DNA of 64,000 bases from CAZJWR01 sp964549765 (lineage in GTDB: Bacteria > Zixibacteria > MSB-5A5 > GN15 > JAAZOE01): contig CAZJWR010000003.1 in the NCBI GenBank assembly GCA_964549765.1, positions 1-64,000 of the forward strand, given 5' to 3'. Within the stretch, counting starts at the first letter, position 1, and every line of letters begins with the position of its first letter. The notes under the pieces were generated by a model, which had not been told where the DNA came from, did no database searches, and saw nothing but the letters and a program-made list of their open reading frames with translations. Shown piece after piece: positions 16,963-25,438 of this stretch. The position numbers were made by a program, and so were the translations under genes.

Positions 16963-19233
16963 TTAACCAATATCTTGAAAGGAAAAATGTCGTTTACAGT
17001 CACCTGTCTCGGACCTTTGCGGAAGGATCAGCCGACTGTTCTCACCAACGATGACGGGAAACGATTCCGGATGGGAGTTTGTGCCATGTTTGGAGGTCGA
17101 TTCCGGGACGAGTAGAATCGTCTTGGGTGCCCAGACGGCCGGTACGTTTGAGACACTCTCATCGATATCTTTAACAGCCACAATGTAATATCCGGCCTCT
17201 TCCCCATCATGGCCGATTTCGTTCAAATATGAAGTCATACCGTCGGCGAAAACCAGACGATAGCTGTTTGAGAATTGCACAGCCAAAATCCCGCCGGTAT
17301 AGGCAATTGTCGGCGGCGAACCGGGTGGATCATCGAGCGGCCCTCCGCCGGCCAGCAGAATCGTGATGGCATCGGACATGATTGAATCCCGAAACGGACG
17401 AAAACCGATATTCGACCCGGATTCGGCGGCCTTTTCCAGATGCCGCTCGGTCCGGTAGCGCGGTTCAAGAAAAACAAAATATCGCGGCGCCCCCTGCGGA
17501 CGGCGGACCAGATAGGGCAACAATTCCGATGAGAATTCATCGTAGGAATCGTCGTGGAGCTGGCGGAAGATGACCAGCCCGTCAGTGTGATTGATGATAA
17601 CAGCGTGGGATGCACCCGTGTTGAAAATTTCGACCTCCGGCGACGGCGATCTCATGGCCAGCGTATCGCCGGCGAAGATAATTACGGCGGCCACGACGCC
17701 GATTCCCGCCAAAGCAATCCGGGCCATCCGATATCGAATGCAAAGAAACAGTAACACCGCCGCACTCAAATACAGAAATACCAGCGCGGGTGAAAACGTC
17801 GATAGCTTGGCTTCCGCGAATTCCCACTGACCGAACCAGACGACGACCGCGAGAATCAACTTAAGCAGCCGATCCAGAAACATCCCGGCGACTATGGCAA
17901 CTTGGGGAAGAAGCAGATTGACGCCGAGCAAAATGAGACTTCCCAAAACCGCTGCCGAGACCAGAGGTACGACGAACAGATTCGAGGCCACCGTGACCAA
18001 TGATATTTCGCCGAAATAGTAGGCCGTAATCGGGGCCGATATCAGCGTGGCGATGACAGACGAAAAAATAATCAGGGAAACATATCGCAACGACTTCGAA
18101 AAATCATACCGCTCGCACAATCCGTTCATATAGGGAAGAAACAGGATCAATCCCCACGTTACCGCGAATGATAATTGAAAGCCGACATCGAACAGGTTGG
18201 CCGGATCGAATAGAGTCAATATCACGGCGGCCGAGGCGATGATGTTATTAAGATCGATGCGTCGATACACCACGCGGGCGCCGATAATCAACGCCGCCAT
18301 GATCGACGCCCGCACCACGGATGGCTGATTATACGACAGATGTGAAAAGATAATGATGATGGCAAACAGGATGACGGCCCGCAGATTATTCCGGATACGC
18401 ATGAACCGCAAAACAAAAATCGCCGCCACCAACACCAGCGCCACATTCGATCCCGAGACCGCCAGGAGATGCATGGTGCCGGTGCGACGGAAGGCCTTAT
18501 AGATGGGATCGGGGATGTCGCGGGTTTCCCCGATCAAAAAGCCCGACGCCAGCGCCGCCGGCGTTTCGGTCAGGTTGGACTGGAAACAAGCCAATATCCA
18601 CCCGCGTACGGCGCCGACGGCCCTCCCGAAGAGATTCCGTTGATCGGCATGAATCATCACCTGGGCTGCGGTCGGGGCCGTCACCGTCCCCCGGACGCCC
18701 TGGCCATAGAGATAACGCGCATAATCGAACTGACCGGGGAAAATCTCGGGCAGCGGACGGCGCAGGCGTCCCTCGAAACTGATCTCGTCACCGAAGGCGA
18801 ATGCGGTCGTCTCCTGTCGGATGACCAAATGAATCAGGCCCCTGCTGCTGCGTATTGTGCCACTTAGACTGATCGAATCAACCCGGCAGGTTAGTACGGT
18901 TTTATGCCGTTTGATTACGGGCCATTTATCGACCTCGGCGAAAAATCTGATTCTTTCCTCTCCCCCCACGTACTGACCGATATCATTGGTGGAATAGATA
19001 TGATATTTCAGGCCGGCGTTTATGGCCGATCCGGCAATAACAAAGATTGCCAGCGGAATGATATAAAACTTCGCCGGCAGGCGCATGAAAGCATACGCCA
19101 GAGCCAAAGCGGCCATTATCATCACCGCGGCCAGCACGGGCAGTCCGGAACTCACGGCGCGACCGAGAAGCGTACCGGCGACCGCGCAGCCGAGGATAAT
19201 GACGGCCGGATACCGAAATCCGAATAACGTCAT
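16963..19233 (-). CDS. comEC: ComEC/Rec2-family DNA uptake channel with degenerate C-terminal domain
   Basis: This 756-residue polytopic protein is related to the channel that carries single-stranded DNA across the inner membrane during transformation. It has the DUF4131 periplasmic segment (KTVLTCRVDSISL) and a Competence domain with RRTGTMHLLAVSGSNVALV and PSVVRASIMAALI. The C-terminal MBL region is present in outline (EVEIFNTGASHAVIINHTDG) but lacks the HxHxDH metal motif seen in most ComEC proteins, so the nuclease-like domain is probably inactive or remodelled. It overlaps murJ by 4 bp. Confidence 0.88.
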   Translation of the reverse strand: MTLFGFRYPAVIILGCAVAGTLLGRAVSSGLPVLAAVMIMAALALAYAFMRLPAKFYIIPLAIFVIAGSAINAGLKYHIYSTNDIGQYVGGEERIRFFAEVDKWPVIKRHKTVLTCRVDSISLSGTIRSSRGLIHLVIRQETTAFAFGDEISFEGRLRRPLPEIFPGQFDYARYLYGQGVRGTVTAPTAAQVMIHADQRNLFGRAVGAVRGWILACFQSNLTETPAALASGFLIGETRDIPDPIYKAFRRTGTMHLLAVSGSNVALVLVAAIFVLRFMRIRNNLRAVILFAIIIIFSHLSYNQPSVVRASIMAALIIGARVVYRRIDLNNIIASAAVILTLFDPANLFDVGFQLSFAVTWGLILFLPYMNGLCERYDFSKSLRYVSLIIFSSVIATLISAPITAYYFGEISLVTVASNLFVVPLVSAAVLGSLILLGVNLLLPQVAIVAGMFLDRLLKLILAVVVWFGQWEFAEAKLSTFSPALVFLYLSAAVLLFLCIRYRMARIALAGIGVVAAVIIFAGDTLAMRSPSPEVEIFNTGASHAVIINHTDGLVIFRQLHDDSYDEFSSELLPYLVRRPQGAPRYFVFLEPRYRTERHLEKAAESGSNIGFRPFRDSIMSDAITILLAGGGPLDDPPGSPPTIAYTGGILAVQFSNSYRLVFADGMTSYLNEIGHDGEEAGYYIVAVKDIDESVSNVPAVWAPKTILLVPESTSKHGTNSHPESFPVIVGENSRLILPQRSETGDCKRHFSFQDIG

Positions 19234-20795
19234 TCGCTTGTGCGGCTATGCGTCTTATCGTCCCTCAACGAGGGTAAATTGCTCAGGGCGAATGATACCA
19301 GCAGGTAGGCGATGGTGCCGATGCCGACGAGGAGCCCCACTTTGGCAACCCGCCCCCACAGCGTACTACCTATCGAAATGAACCATATGCTATTCTTGGC
19401 AAAATATAATAAAAATCCGGTAACGGCGGCGGAAAAAATCGAGCGAATGAGAAAAATTAGCGGCGGTCTCAGACGAATCGTCCCGACCAGACGGGGGATA
19501 TTATAAAGCAGAAGCCCGAAATTGACCAGGCCCCCGATCGCCGTCGCCAGCGCCAGACCGGAAAATCCCATGAACGGAATGAGCGCAAAGTTGGCCGCCA
19601 GATTCACTCCCACCGACACGATCGAATATCGCATCGGCCTGACGGCGTCGGTCATGGCATAAAACACCGGCGCGGTCACACGCACCCCGGCAAAACCGAT
19701 AAGTCCCACGCTGTACCAGATCAGCGCCCGATACGTATTGGCGGTATCAACGGCGGTGAATCGACCATGCTGGAACAGCAACGCGATAATATCATCACCG
19801 CAGGCGATAAAAAACGCCGCCACCGGGAACACCAGAAAGAAACACAGATGAATCGCTCGATAGAAGGTTGTGCTCAGACCGACCGCGTCGTTTTCGGCGG
19901 CCATGGCCGATGCTTTCGGCAACGCCACCGTTCCCAACGCCACAGCGATTATCCCCAGGGGAACATACATCACCCGGTAGGAGTAACTCAGATACGACAC
20001 CGATCCCGCCGCCAAAAGCGACGCCAGGAGTGTATTGACGAAGATATTCACCCGCCCGGCGGCCAGACCGCCGATCATCGGCGTCATGAGTTTCCCGATG
20101 CGCACCAATCCGCTGTGGGTGAAACGCGGCAGAAATCGAAAACGAAAACCGATCCGGCGCAGACTCGGCAACTGAAAGGCGAACTGTCCCGCGCCGCCGA
20201 GCAGGACGCCTATCGCCATACCGTGGATCGGCTGTTTCATATAGGGCACGATCAGATACGCCGCCGCGATGAAACCGAGATTGAACATGGCCGGGGCCAG
20301 CGCCGGAATGCCGAATCGGTCAAACGAATTGAGAATCGACATGGCCAGCGCCGCCAACGCCACCAGAAGCAGGAACGGAAACATGATCATCGTCAGTTGC
20401 GCCGTCAGTTCGGCCTTGCCGGCGATTTTTTCGAAACCGGGCGCGATCAGAATGACCAGATAGGGAGATAATAAAATCCCGATGACGATTATCACACCCA
20501 GGACAATGGTTAAGACCGAGAAACAGACCTGGGCCAGCTCGAAGGCAGCTTGACTCCCCGCGCGCTTCAGTTCCGATTTGAAGACCGGCACGAATGCCGA
20601 CGACAGGGCCCCCTCGGCGAATAAATCGCGGAGCATGTTGGGGATACGGAAGGCGGCGAAAAAGGCGTCGGCGGCCATTGATGCCCCGAACAGGTGGGCA
20701 AAGACCTGTTCCCGGACCAGACCGAGGATCCGGGAGAAAAACGTCCCTGAGGCGACCCGGGAAAAGGCCGCTGTAAAACCTGACTTTGGAACCAT
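19230..20795 (-). CDS. murJ: Lipid II flippase MurJ
   Basis: This 521-residue MOP-superfamily protein has about 14 transmembrane helices and flips lipid-linked peptidoglycan precursor across the inner membrane. It begins with the family signature VASGTFFSRILGLVREQVFAH, followed by AADAFFAAFRIPNMLRDLFAEGA. Length and motifs match MurJ/MviN well. The stop overlaps the start of comEC (4 bp), so the two are read together. It is divergent from rpsT with a 72-bp shared control region. Confidence 0.95.
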   Translation of the reverse strand: MVPKSGFTAAFSRVASGTFFSRILGLVREQVFAHLFGASMAADAFFAAFRIPNMLRDLFAEGALSSAFVPVFKSELKRAGSQAAFELAQVCFSVLTIVLGVIIVIGILLSPYLVILIAPGFEKIAGKAELTAQLTMIMFPFLLLVALAALAMSILNSFDRFGIPALAPAMFNLGFIAAAYLIVPYMKQPIHGMAIGVLLGGAGQFAFQLPSLRRIGFRFRFLPRFTHSGLVRIGKLMTPMIGGLAAGRVNIFVNTLLASLLAAGSVSYLSYSYRVMYVPLGIIAVALGTVALPKASAMAAENDAVGLSTTFYRAIHLCFFLVFPVAAFFIACGDDIIALLFQHGRFTAVDTANTYRALIWYSVGLIGFAGVRVTAPVFYAMTDAVRPMRYSIVSVGVNLAANFALIPFMGFSGLALATAIGGLVNFGLLLYNIPRLVGTIRLRPPLIFLIRSIFSAAVTGFLLYFAKNSIWFISIGSTLWGRVAKVGLLVGIGTIAYLLVSFALSNLPSLRDDKTHSRTSE

Positions 20796-20803
20796 TTACT
20801 CTA

Positions 20804-20833
20804 TTGACACGTTTGTATAATCTGTTATATTAT
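20804..20833 (+). promoter_or_regulatory. Sigma-70 promoter of rpsT
   Basis: The -35 TTGACA at 20804-20809 is a perfect consensus, with TATTAT at 20828-20833 (18-bp spacer), or TATATT two bases earlier. It sits 35 bp before the rpsT start codon and fits a strongly expressed ribosomal gene. Confidence 0.75.
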
Positions 20834-20867
20834 GGGGCTTTGTTGAACAAAACGAAAGGAGAATTTA

Positions 20868-21140
20868 TTGCCGCACCATAAATCATGCAAGAAACGGCTA
20901 AAACAGGCCGAGCAGGAGCGGATTCGCAACAACTCGCTCAAGACGATGCTCAGGAAAACGGTCAAGGAAACCCGATCCAGAATCGCCGAGAATGCTGACG
21001 TCGACGTCAAGGAATTGTATTCCAATATCGACAAGGTAGCGGGCAAAAAGGTCATTTCCAAGAAAAGAGCAAGCCGCCTGAAATCCCGTCTGACCAAGGC
21101 CGCCGCTCGTACGGCCAAAGCGGGCGCCGAAAACGGCTAA
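20868..21140 (+). CDS. rpsT: 30S ribosomal protein S20
   Basis: This 90-residue, highly basic helical protein binds 16S rRNA in the body of the small subunit. It has the family start PHHKSCKKRLKQAEQERIRN and the conserved region VDVKELYSNIDKVAGKKVI...ASRLKSRL. The start is an unusual TTG at 20868, fixed by the well-placed GAAAGGAG and by the conserved N-terminus; TTG and GTG starts occur in S20 of other bacteria, where they take part in autoregulation. The stop overlaps the stop region of the convergent flavoprotein gene. Confidence 0.95.
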   Translation: MPHHKSCKKRLKQAEQERIRNNSLKTMLRKTVKETRSRIAENADVDVKELYSNIDKVAGKKVISKKRASRLKSRLTKAAARTAKAGAENG

Positions 21141-22318
21141 AAAGCGTGCCGGGCCAGCCGTATCAGGCGAGGCACGCGAATAAACGCCAATTTGATGATT
21201 TGAGCCGGATTGATCGATCCGGCTTTTCGTTTTGCCAGATATTTTTCCAGAAAGCGGGCCAGGCTTTCCCAGTCGCGATCGGTGAACTTCCGAAATATCC
21301 GATATGCCTTTTGCAGAAAGCGAAGCTCCCACCCGATTTCATCGCTTACCATCGCCCGGTAGCGTTCGACCAATTCTCCGCGATCGAATTCGCCCGAAAC
21401 CGCGGCCGCGACCGCCTGGGCCGCCAGGCTCCCGGTATGCATTGCCTTGGCGATGCCCGCGCCGGTCAGGGAATCGACCGCCCGAGCGGCGTCGCCGGCC
21501 AACAGGAGATTGTGTCGGCCAAGGATACCCAAACCGACGAATTTCGGGACCATCCCACACGATTCGAATTCGATCGTAAAATCGCCGTATCTGTCTTTGA
21601 GAAACCGATCGAGTATCCGCCGCAACTCACCGCTGTCGTTGGCAGCCGGGTTCAGACCCAGTCCGATATTGGCCGAATGATCCGATTTGGCAAACACCCA
21701 GAGATATCCGTCGGGAGAATATTTTCCCCCCACGCAAAATTCGAGAAGCTGCGCATCGACCTCAATCCCGGTCACCCGATACTGCAAACAGGCGTCGTTG
21801 CGCGATAATGGCAGAAATGTTTTTATTCCGGCCATCCGCCCGATCATCGACTCGACGCCATCGGCGGCGATGACATAATCGGCTTTCACCCAGCAGTCGC
21901 GGTCACCAATCCGGAGATGAATTCGCGCCGGCCCGGTGTCGGATAATTCGATAGCGTCGGCGTAGGTCGATGTCACCAACTCTACGCCGGCTTCCACCGC
22001 CCGGTCGGCAATATATCGGTCGAACGCCGGTCTATTCAGGACGTAGCCCAACTGCTCCGGGTGTCGATACGTGAATGCGAACCCCGACGCGACGGTAAAA
22101 CCCAGCGAATAGATTTCGGTGGCGATAAACGAGGGATCGGGATCGATAAAGGAAGATAATCCCAAAACCGAAATCGCTTCGGCACACGCCAGAGGCCGGC
22201 CGACCTCCGGGTCACGCTCGATCAACAGAACGTTTAGGCCACGGCGGGCCGCCGTCAGGGCGGCATAACTTCCGGCGGGTCCGGCGCCGACGACTATCAG
22301 TTGATGATGATTCTCCAT
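21137..22318 (-). CDS. Geranylgeranyl reductase-family FAD-dependent oxidoreductase
   Basis: This 393-residue flavoprotein has the Rossmann GAGPAGSYAAL motif near residue 10, the GGR-family hallmark CxEAIS-type loop (LACAEAISVLG), the substrate-cavity region SPDGYLWVFAKSDHSANIGLG, and the second FAD motif LLAGDAARAVDSLTGAGIAKAM. Relatives saturate isoprenoid chains of archaeal lipids, menaquinone or chlorophyll. The substrate here is unknown. A 4Fe-4S ferredoxin gene lies 4 bp upstream, a pairing known from archaeal GGRs that take electrons from ferredoxin. Confidence 0.88.
   Translation of the reverse strand: MENHHQLIVVGAGPAGSYAALTAARRGLNVLLIERDPEVGRPLACAEAISVLGLSSFIDPDPSFIATEIYSLGFTVASGFAFTYRHPEQLGYVLNRPAFDRYIADRAVEAGVELVTSTYADAIELSDTGPARIHLRIGDRDCWVKADYVIAADGVESMIGRMAGIKTFLPLSRNDACLQYRVTGIEVDAQLLEFCVGGKYSPDGYLWVFAKSDHSANIGLGLNPAANDSGELRRILDRFLKDRYGDFTIEFESCGMVPKFVGLGILGRHNLLLAGDAARAVDSLTGAGIAKAMHTGSLAAQAVAAAVSGEFDRGELVERYRAMVSDEIGWELRFLQKAYRIFRKFTDRDWESLARFLEKYLAKRKAGSINPAQIIKLAFIRVPRLIRLARHAF
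21203..21233 (+). terminator. Intrinsic terminator of rpsT, inside the convergent gene
   Basis: AGCCGGAT (21203-21210), a 6-nt loop and ATCCGGCT (21217-21224) are followed by TTTCGTTTT on the plus strand. It lies 62 bp past the rpsT stop and inside the 3' end of the flavoprotein coding sequence. Confidence 0.75.
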
Positions 22319-22322
22319 CTCC

Positions 22323-22517
22323 CTACGAATTCGTAAGAATTTTCTTTTCCGTGATTTCGAGGGCCTGCACCGGACAGAACCTTACACAGAGGGCGCACAG
22401 GGTGCAGGCATTTTGATCGATGTGCAGGCCGGTGAGATTTATGGTTAAGGCCGTTTCCGGACAGAGGCAGATACATCCGGCGCAGTCGAGGCATTTTTCG
22501 CAGTTGACTTCCAGCAT
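22323..22517 (-). CDS. 2[4Fe-4S] ferredoxin
   Basis: This 64-residue protein has two cluster motifs: CEKCLDCAGCICLCP (a CxxCxxCxxxCP variant with extra Cys) and CTLCALCVRFCP. It probably delivers electrons to the adjacent flavoprotein. The ATG directly follows the U-tract of the upstream terminator, so no Shine-Dalgarno sequence can be formed. Either the mRNA is leaderless or a later start is used, but the first cluster motif leaves little room for that. Confidence 0.85.
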   Translation of the reverse strand: MLEVNCEKCLDCAGCICLCPETALTINLTGLHIDQNACTLCALCVRFCPVQALEITEKKILTNS

Positions 22518-22549
22518 AAAAAAACCCGGTCTATGATAAAACGACCGGG
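22518..22549 (-). terminator. Strong intrinsic terminator after the ParB-like gene
   Basis: Read on the minus strand, CCCGGTC and GACCGGG (22525-22531 with 22543-22549 on the plus strand) form a 7-bp stem with an 11-nt loop, followed by seven T residues. It ends transcription of the ParB-like gene and touches the ferredoxin start codon. Confidence 0.85.
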
Positions 22550-22574
22550 CGGATACGACAAGCCTTTTCTACCG

Positions 22575-23375
22575 CTAACTGTTGAACATAATGACGGCGC
22601 CGCTATAATAGGCGATCCGATCGGATGACATCCTCATCCGAAGAAGTTCATACAGGAATGATTCTTTTTCGTCTATGGCGACGTTTTCGTGCAGTATCGA
22701 CAGAGCGTAATCGATGCCGAGCATCCGCCCCGGTTGATCGATCCGGGCGAATCCCTGCGGCAGCAGGATATCGCGAGCGGCGATTACGGCCAATTCCTCA
22801 AGCGTAAACACCGGAGGGAACAGGACAGCGGAGACATCCTCGTATCCCCGCAGCGGATCGGGATCATGGAAGTCAACCTTGGCCCGAAATGTCCGGTAAT
22901 GGCGACAAAGGGTCGCGTAGAATTTGCCGCAGATGTCGGCCCGAACCAGCGGCGAGCGGGACGAGATCGAGAAGCGCAGACGCGCGCCGTCCTTGAATCT
23001 GACCTCCATCTGATGACGACCCAGAGCGCCTGTCGCGGTGCTTGCGGCCCGTAACTGACGGGGAAACAGCTTGCAGAAGGCGATCAGGTCATCGCCGCTA
23101 TAGTCTTTTATCAGCCGTTGCCAGGCATGGACCGAAATGTCGCGGGGATCGGCCAACTGCACCGGAACGTGAGATATCTGCAGGTGAGACAGGGCCGAAA
23201 GTATGGTCACGTCGTCGAGGAGCAGGTATTTGTCTTCCAGGGGCCGGACCAGCAGCGGATTTTTAAGTTTTCCTTCGCGATGGATTTCCTGAGCCAGTTT
23301 GTCGATTCGTTCCTTGATAGAGGATTCAAATGACATAATGCTTGCGGTGGGGATAATTTTCAATCTCTCGATCAT
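22575..23375 (-). CDS. ParB/sulfiredoxin-fold-like protein of unknown function
   Basis: This 266-residue soluble protein has an N-terminal segment (IPTASIMSFESSIKERIDKLAQEI ... GKLKNPLLVRPLEDKYLLLDDVTILSALSHL) that follows the ParB-N/sulfiredoxin pattern, as in SbnI and SerK-type serine kinases. The usual DGHHR loop reads LDDVTIL, so the canonical catalytic or DNA-binding residues are missing. The C-terminal 170 residues match nothing I recognise and contain a RFSISSRSPLVRADICGKF region. It is monocistronic, with its own terminator. A metabolite-sensing or regulatory role is only a guess. Confidence 0.55.
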   Translation of the reverse strand: MIERLKIIPTASIMSFESSIKERIDKLAQEIHREGKLKNPLLVRPLEDKYLLLDDVTILSALSHLQISHVPVQLADPRDISVHAWQRLIKDYSGDDLIAFCKLFPRQLRAASTATGALGRHQMEVRFKDGARLRFSISSRSPLVRADICGKFYATLCRHYRTFRAKVDFHDPDPLRGYEDVSAVLFPPVFTLEELAVIAARDILLPQGFARIDQPGRMLGIDYALSILHENVAIDEKESFLYELLRMRMSSDRIAYYSGAVIMFNS

Positions 23376-23581
23376 AGGTATCGTCCTGTTAAAGCGTTCT
23401 GGCCGTAATCGAGCAAAGCAAATGCCGCAGAATATTATTTTGGCCGAATATGTATCCGGCCCCCAAAATTACGGTTTAGCGATTGTAGGTTAACGAGTTA
23501 ATAGAGGCGGATTTCGATATGGACCGCCGCTGAATCGGAAATTTTGCCAATCGGCGGCAGCCGGACACAACATATATGCAA

Positions 23582-23609
23582 AAGACTGCCGCCGGTTTAC
23601 CGCAGTCTT
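23582..23609 (-). terminator. Hairpin overlapping the stop of the propeller gene
   Basis: AAGACTGC (23582-23589) and GCAGTCTT (23602-23609) form a perfect 8-bp stem spanning the stop codon of the minus-strand gene, followed by only TTTGC on that strand. It is a weak intrinsic terminator candidate. Confidence 0.4.
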
Positions 23610-24715
23610 AATTTTTCGATCTTCTCTCGCGTTTCCAGAATCACCGCTCCCCCCGATTCGGAAAACACCGTCTTGGGAAGCCCTATTCCCCAAAGATCAT
23701 AAGTCTCCTTGCGGGTGGCCATCGTTTGGCCGTTGATCGGGAACAGGTATACATATCCCTCCACGTGACGCTTGTCTTTGGGGACAAGTGTGCCGCCATT
23801 TACATCGATACCACAAACGATAAACTGTCCGTCGGGAGAAAGGCTGAGCGAGCTATACGTCATTGGCTCGGCGTCAAGCGGATACTCCCAGAGCAATTCC
23901 TGTGTGGTCAATTGGAACACCTGGAGAATCTTGGGGCCCACAGCGACGAACAGGTCTTTTGCCACATTCGTCGTCATATCGCGAAGTGTATTTTCGGCGG
24001 TTTTGATAGTCGTAACTTCCTTCTCATCCTGATACAGGCGGAAGACGCCTTCGAAAAATACGCCGATATAGCGGTCATTCTCGTCAAAGACGTACTTTTC
24101 AGATACCGGCAGGGTCGCCAGCACATTGCCCAGCGAATCATATACGTCCAGGCCCTCCCGCGCCTTATCGATAATGAATTTCGCGCCCGAGGGGGCGATT
24201 TCCAGCCCGTGATATTCCTTGATGGCCAGGATATTCAGTTGGGTCCCGTACTTGTTATACAGATAGACCCGGGTTGGCGGTATCCCCTTGACGCCTTCAA
24301 TACCCAAGATGGTTCCCTGGTTGGTGATGAAGAATGAATTCGGCGCAGGATCGGACAATTTCCAGAGGGATTTCCCGGCCTGATCGAACAGCTCGAGTTT
24401 TACCGTTTTGAGGTCGGTCGGGGAGCGGTCCGCGTAAGTTACCAGCCCCAGGTACTTGCCACGCGGGGACAACGTCGGTTTGACATTATTAGCCAGTTTT
24501 CGGGAGAAAATGGCTCTACCCCGAGAGTTGTATAGCGTAATCTGGGGCCGACCGTAAACGAGAAAATTCTCGCTCAATGACCCCAGCACTCGGTCGTTGG
24601 CGTCGAGCTTAATGGAATATTCGCTGACCAGGTCCAGCGCATAACAGGGAAGAGACGCCGCCAGAACGACGGCCATAATCATCATCAAAGACAGGTGCTT
24701 TGCCGTAAGTTGCAT
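23597..24715 (-). CDS. Secreted beta-propeller-like protein, unknown function
   Basis: This 372-residue protein has a signal peptide (LSLMMIMAVVLAASLPCYA). The mature part is built of repeated beta units such as LYNSRGRAIFSRKL, LFDQAGKSLWKLSDP, LYNKYGTQLNILA and VYDSLGNVLATLPV, spaced 40-45 residues apart. SPRGKYLGLVT and SPDGQFIVCGI loops suggest a WD40/TolB-like propeller. It is probably periplasmic or on the outer surface. No catalytic motif is visible. The neighbours give no functional clue. Confidence 0.65.
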   Translation of the reverse strand: MQLTAKHLSLMMIMAVVLAASLPCYALDLVSEYSIKLDANDRVLGSLSENFLVYGRPQITLYNSRGRAIFSRKLANNVKPTLSPRGKYLGLVTYADRSPTDLKTVKLELFDQAGKSLWKLSDPAPNSFFITNQGTILGIEGVKGIPPTRVYLYNKYGTQLNILAIKEYHGLEIAPSGAKFIIDKAREGLDVYDSLGNVLATLPVSEKYVFDENDRYIGVFFEGVFRLYQDEKEVTTIKTAENTLRDMTTNVAKDLFVAVGPKILQVFQLTTQELLWEYPLDAEPMTYSSLSLSPDGQFIVCGIDVNGGTLVPKDKRHVEGYVYLFPINGQTMATRKETYDLWGIGLPKTVFSESGGAVILETREKIEKLRLR

Positions 24716-24820
24716 CGCGCGACTCCCTTGTTCCCGGTACCGGCTTATTGGGCCTTAGCATAAGAAAAAGTGAGGCCCGTGGCAACATTTATCCATTGTA
24801 CCGAGAAGCGGGGAAAAAGA

Positions 24821-25333
24821 TCACTGTGATTTCATGATCGGCATGATCGAAAAGGGATTGACCGTCTGCTTGATGGTAAGGCCCGCAAAGGATTTGATTT
24901 CGAGCGTGACGTTGGCGGGAAGATCGGGTATGTCGGCGACCGGCCCGGCGGCACGATTCGTTTCGGGCGATATCAAATGAATTCTGTAATGAAGTTTTCC
25001 CGCGATTTTCTTCGCCTCTCTTTGAAGCGACCCCGGTTTGGCCGAGGGATTCACCGGTTCCATCATCGCGGCGAGTGTTTCGTGATCCGTAAAGATATGC
25101 AACTCCGGTGATCCGAAAACGTCCTGGTTGTGGACGGCGAATCGCAGGAAGCTGAAAAAGGCGATCATCTCCAGATCCATCCGCGATCCCTCGGCCAACG
25201 ATCGAAAAAGAATTCCGTAATCGGGCACGGCGAAAGACACAATGCCCCGTCCGGAATCTCCGGCTTTTGGCCGGCCGGAGACGTAGCATTTTAACACCGT
25301 CTTCATGATAACATAGCCGGCCGCAATCCTCAT
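24821..25333 (-). CDS. Hypothetical protein, possible degenerate RNase H-like fold
   Basis: This protein has up to 170 residues and no recognised family. The order of elements (LKCYVSGRPKAGDSGRGIVSFAV strand-turn-strand, EMIAFFSFLRFAV helix, PELHIFTDHETLAAMM strand-helix) resembles an RNase H-type core, but the acidic catalytic set is not complete. The start could be the ATG at 25333 or the one nine codons later (MKTVLK); neither has a clear SD. The segment between this gene and the thioesterase (106 bp) shows nothing. Confidence 0.45.
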   Translation of the reverse strand: MRIAAGYVIMKTVLKCYVSGRPKAGDSGRGIVSFAVPDYGILFRSLAEGSRMDLEMIAFFSFLRFAVHNQDVFGSPELHIFTDHETLAAMMEPVNPSAKPGSLQREAKKIAGKLHYRIHLISPETNRAAGPVADIPDLPANVTLEIKSFAGLTIKQTVNPFSIMPIMKSQ

Positions 25334-25438
25334 GCCGACCGCATCGCCGGCGACGGCGATTCGTAACGCATTTCAATTCAAAGAATTACCTGCCCCCTGT
25401 GGAATCAGTGTTAACACGCTATGAATGGATTTGCCTAA

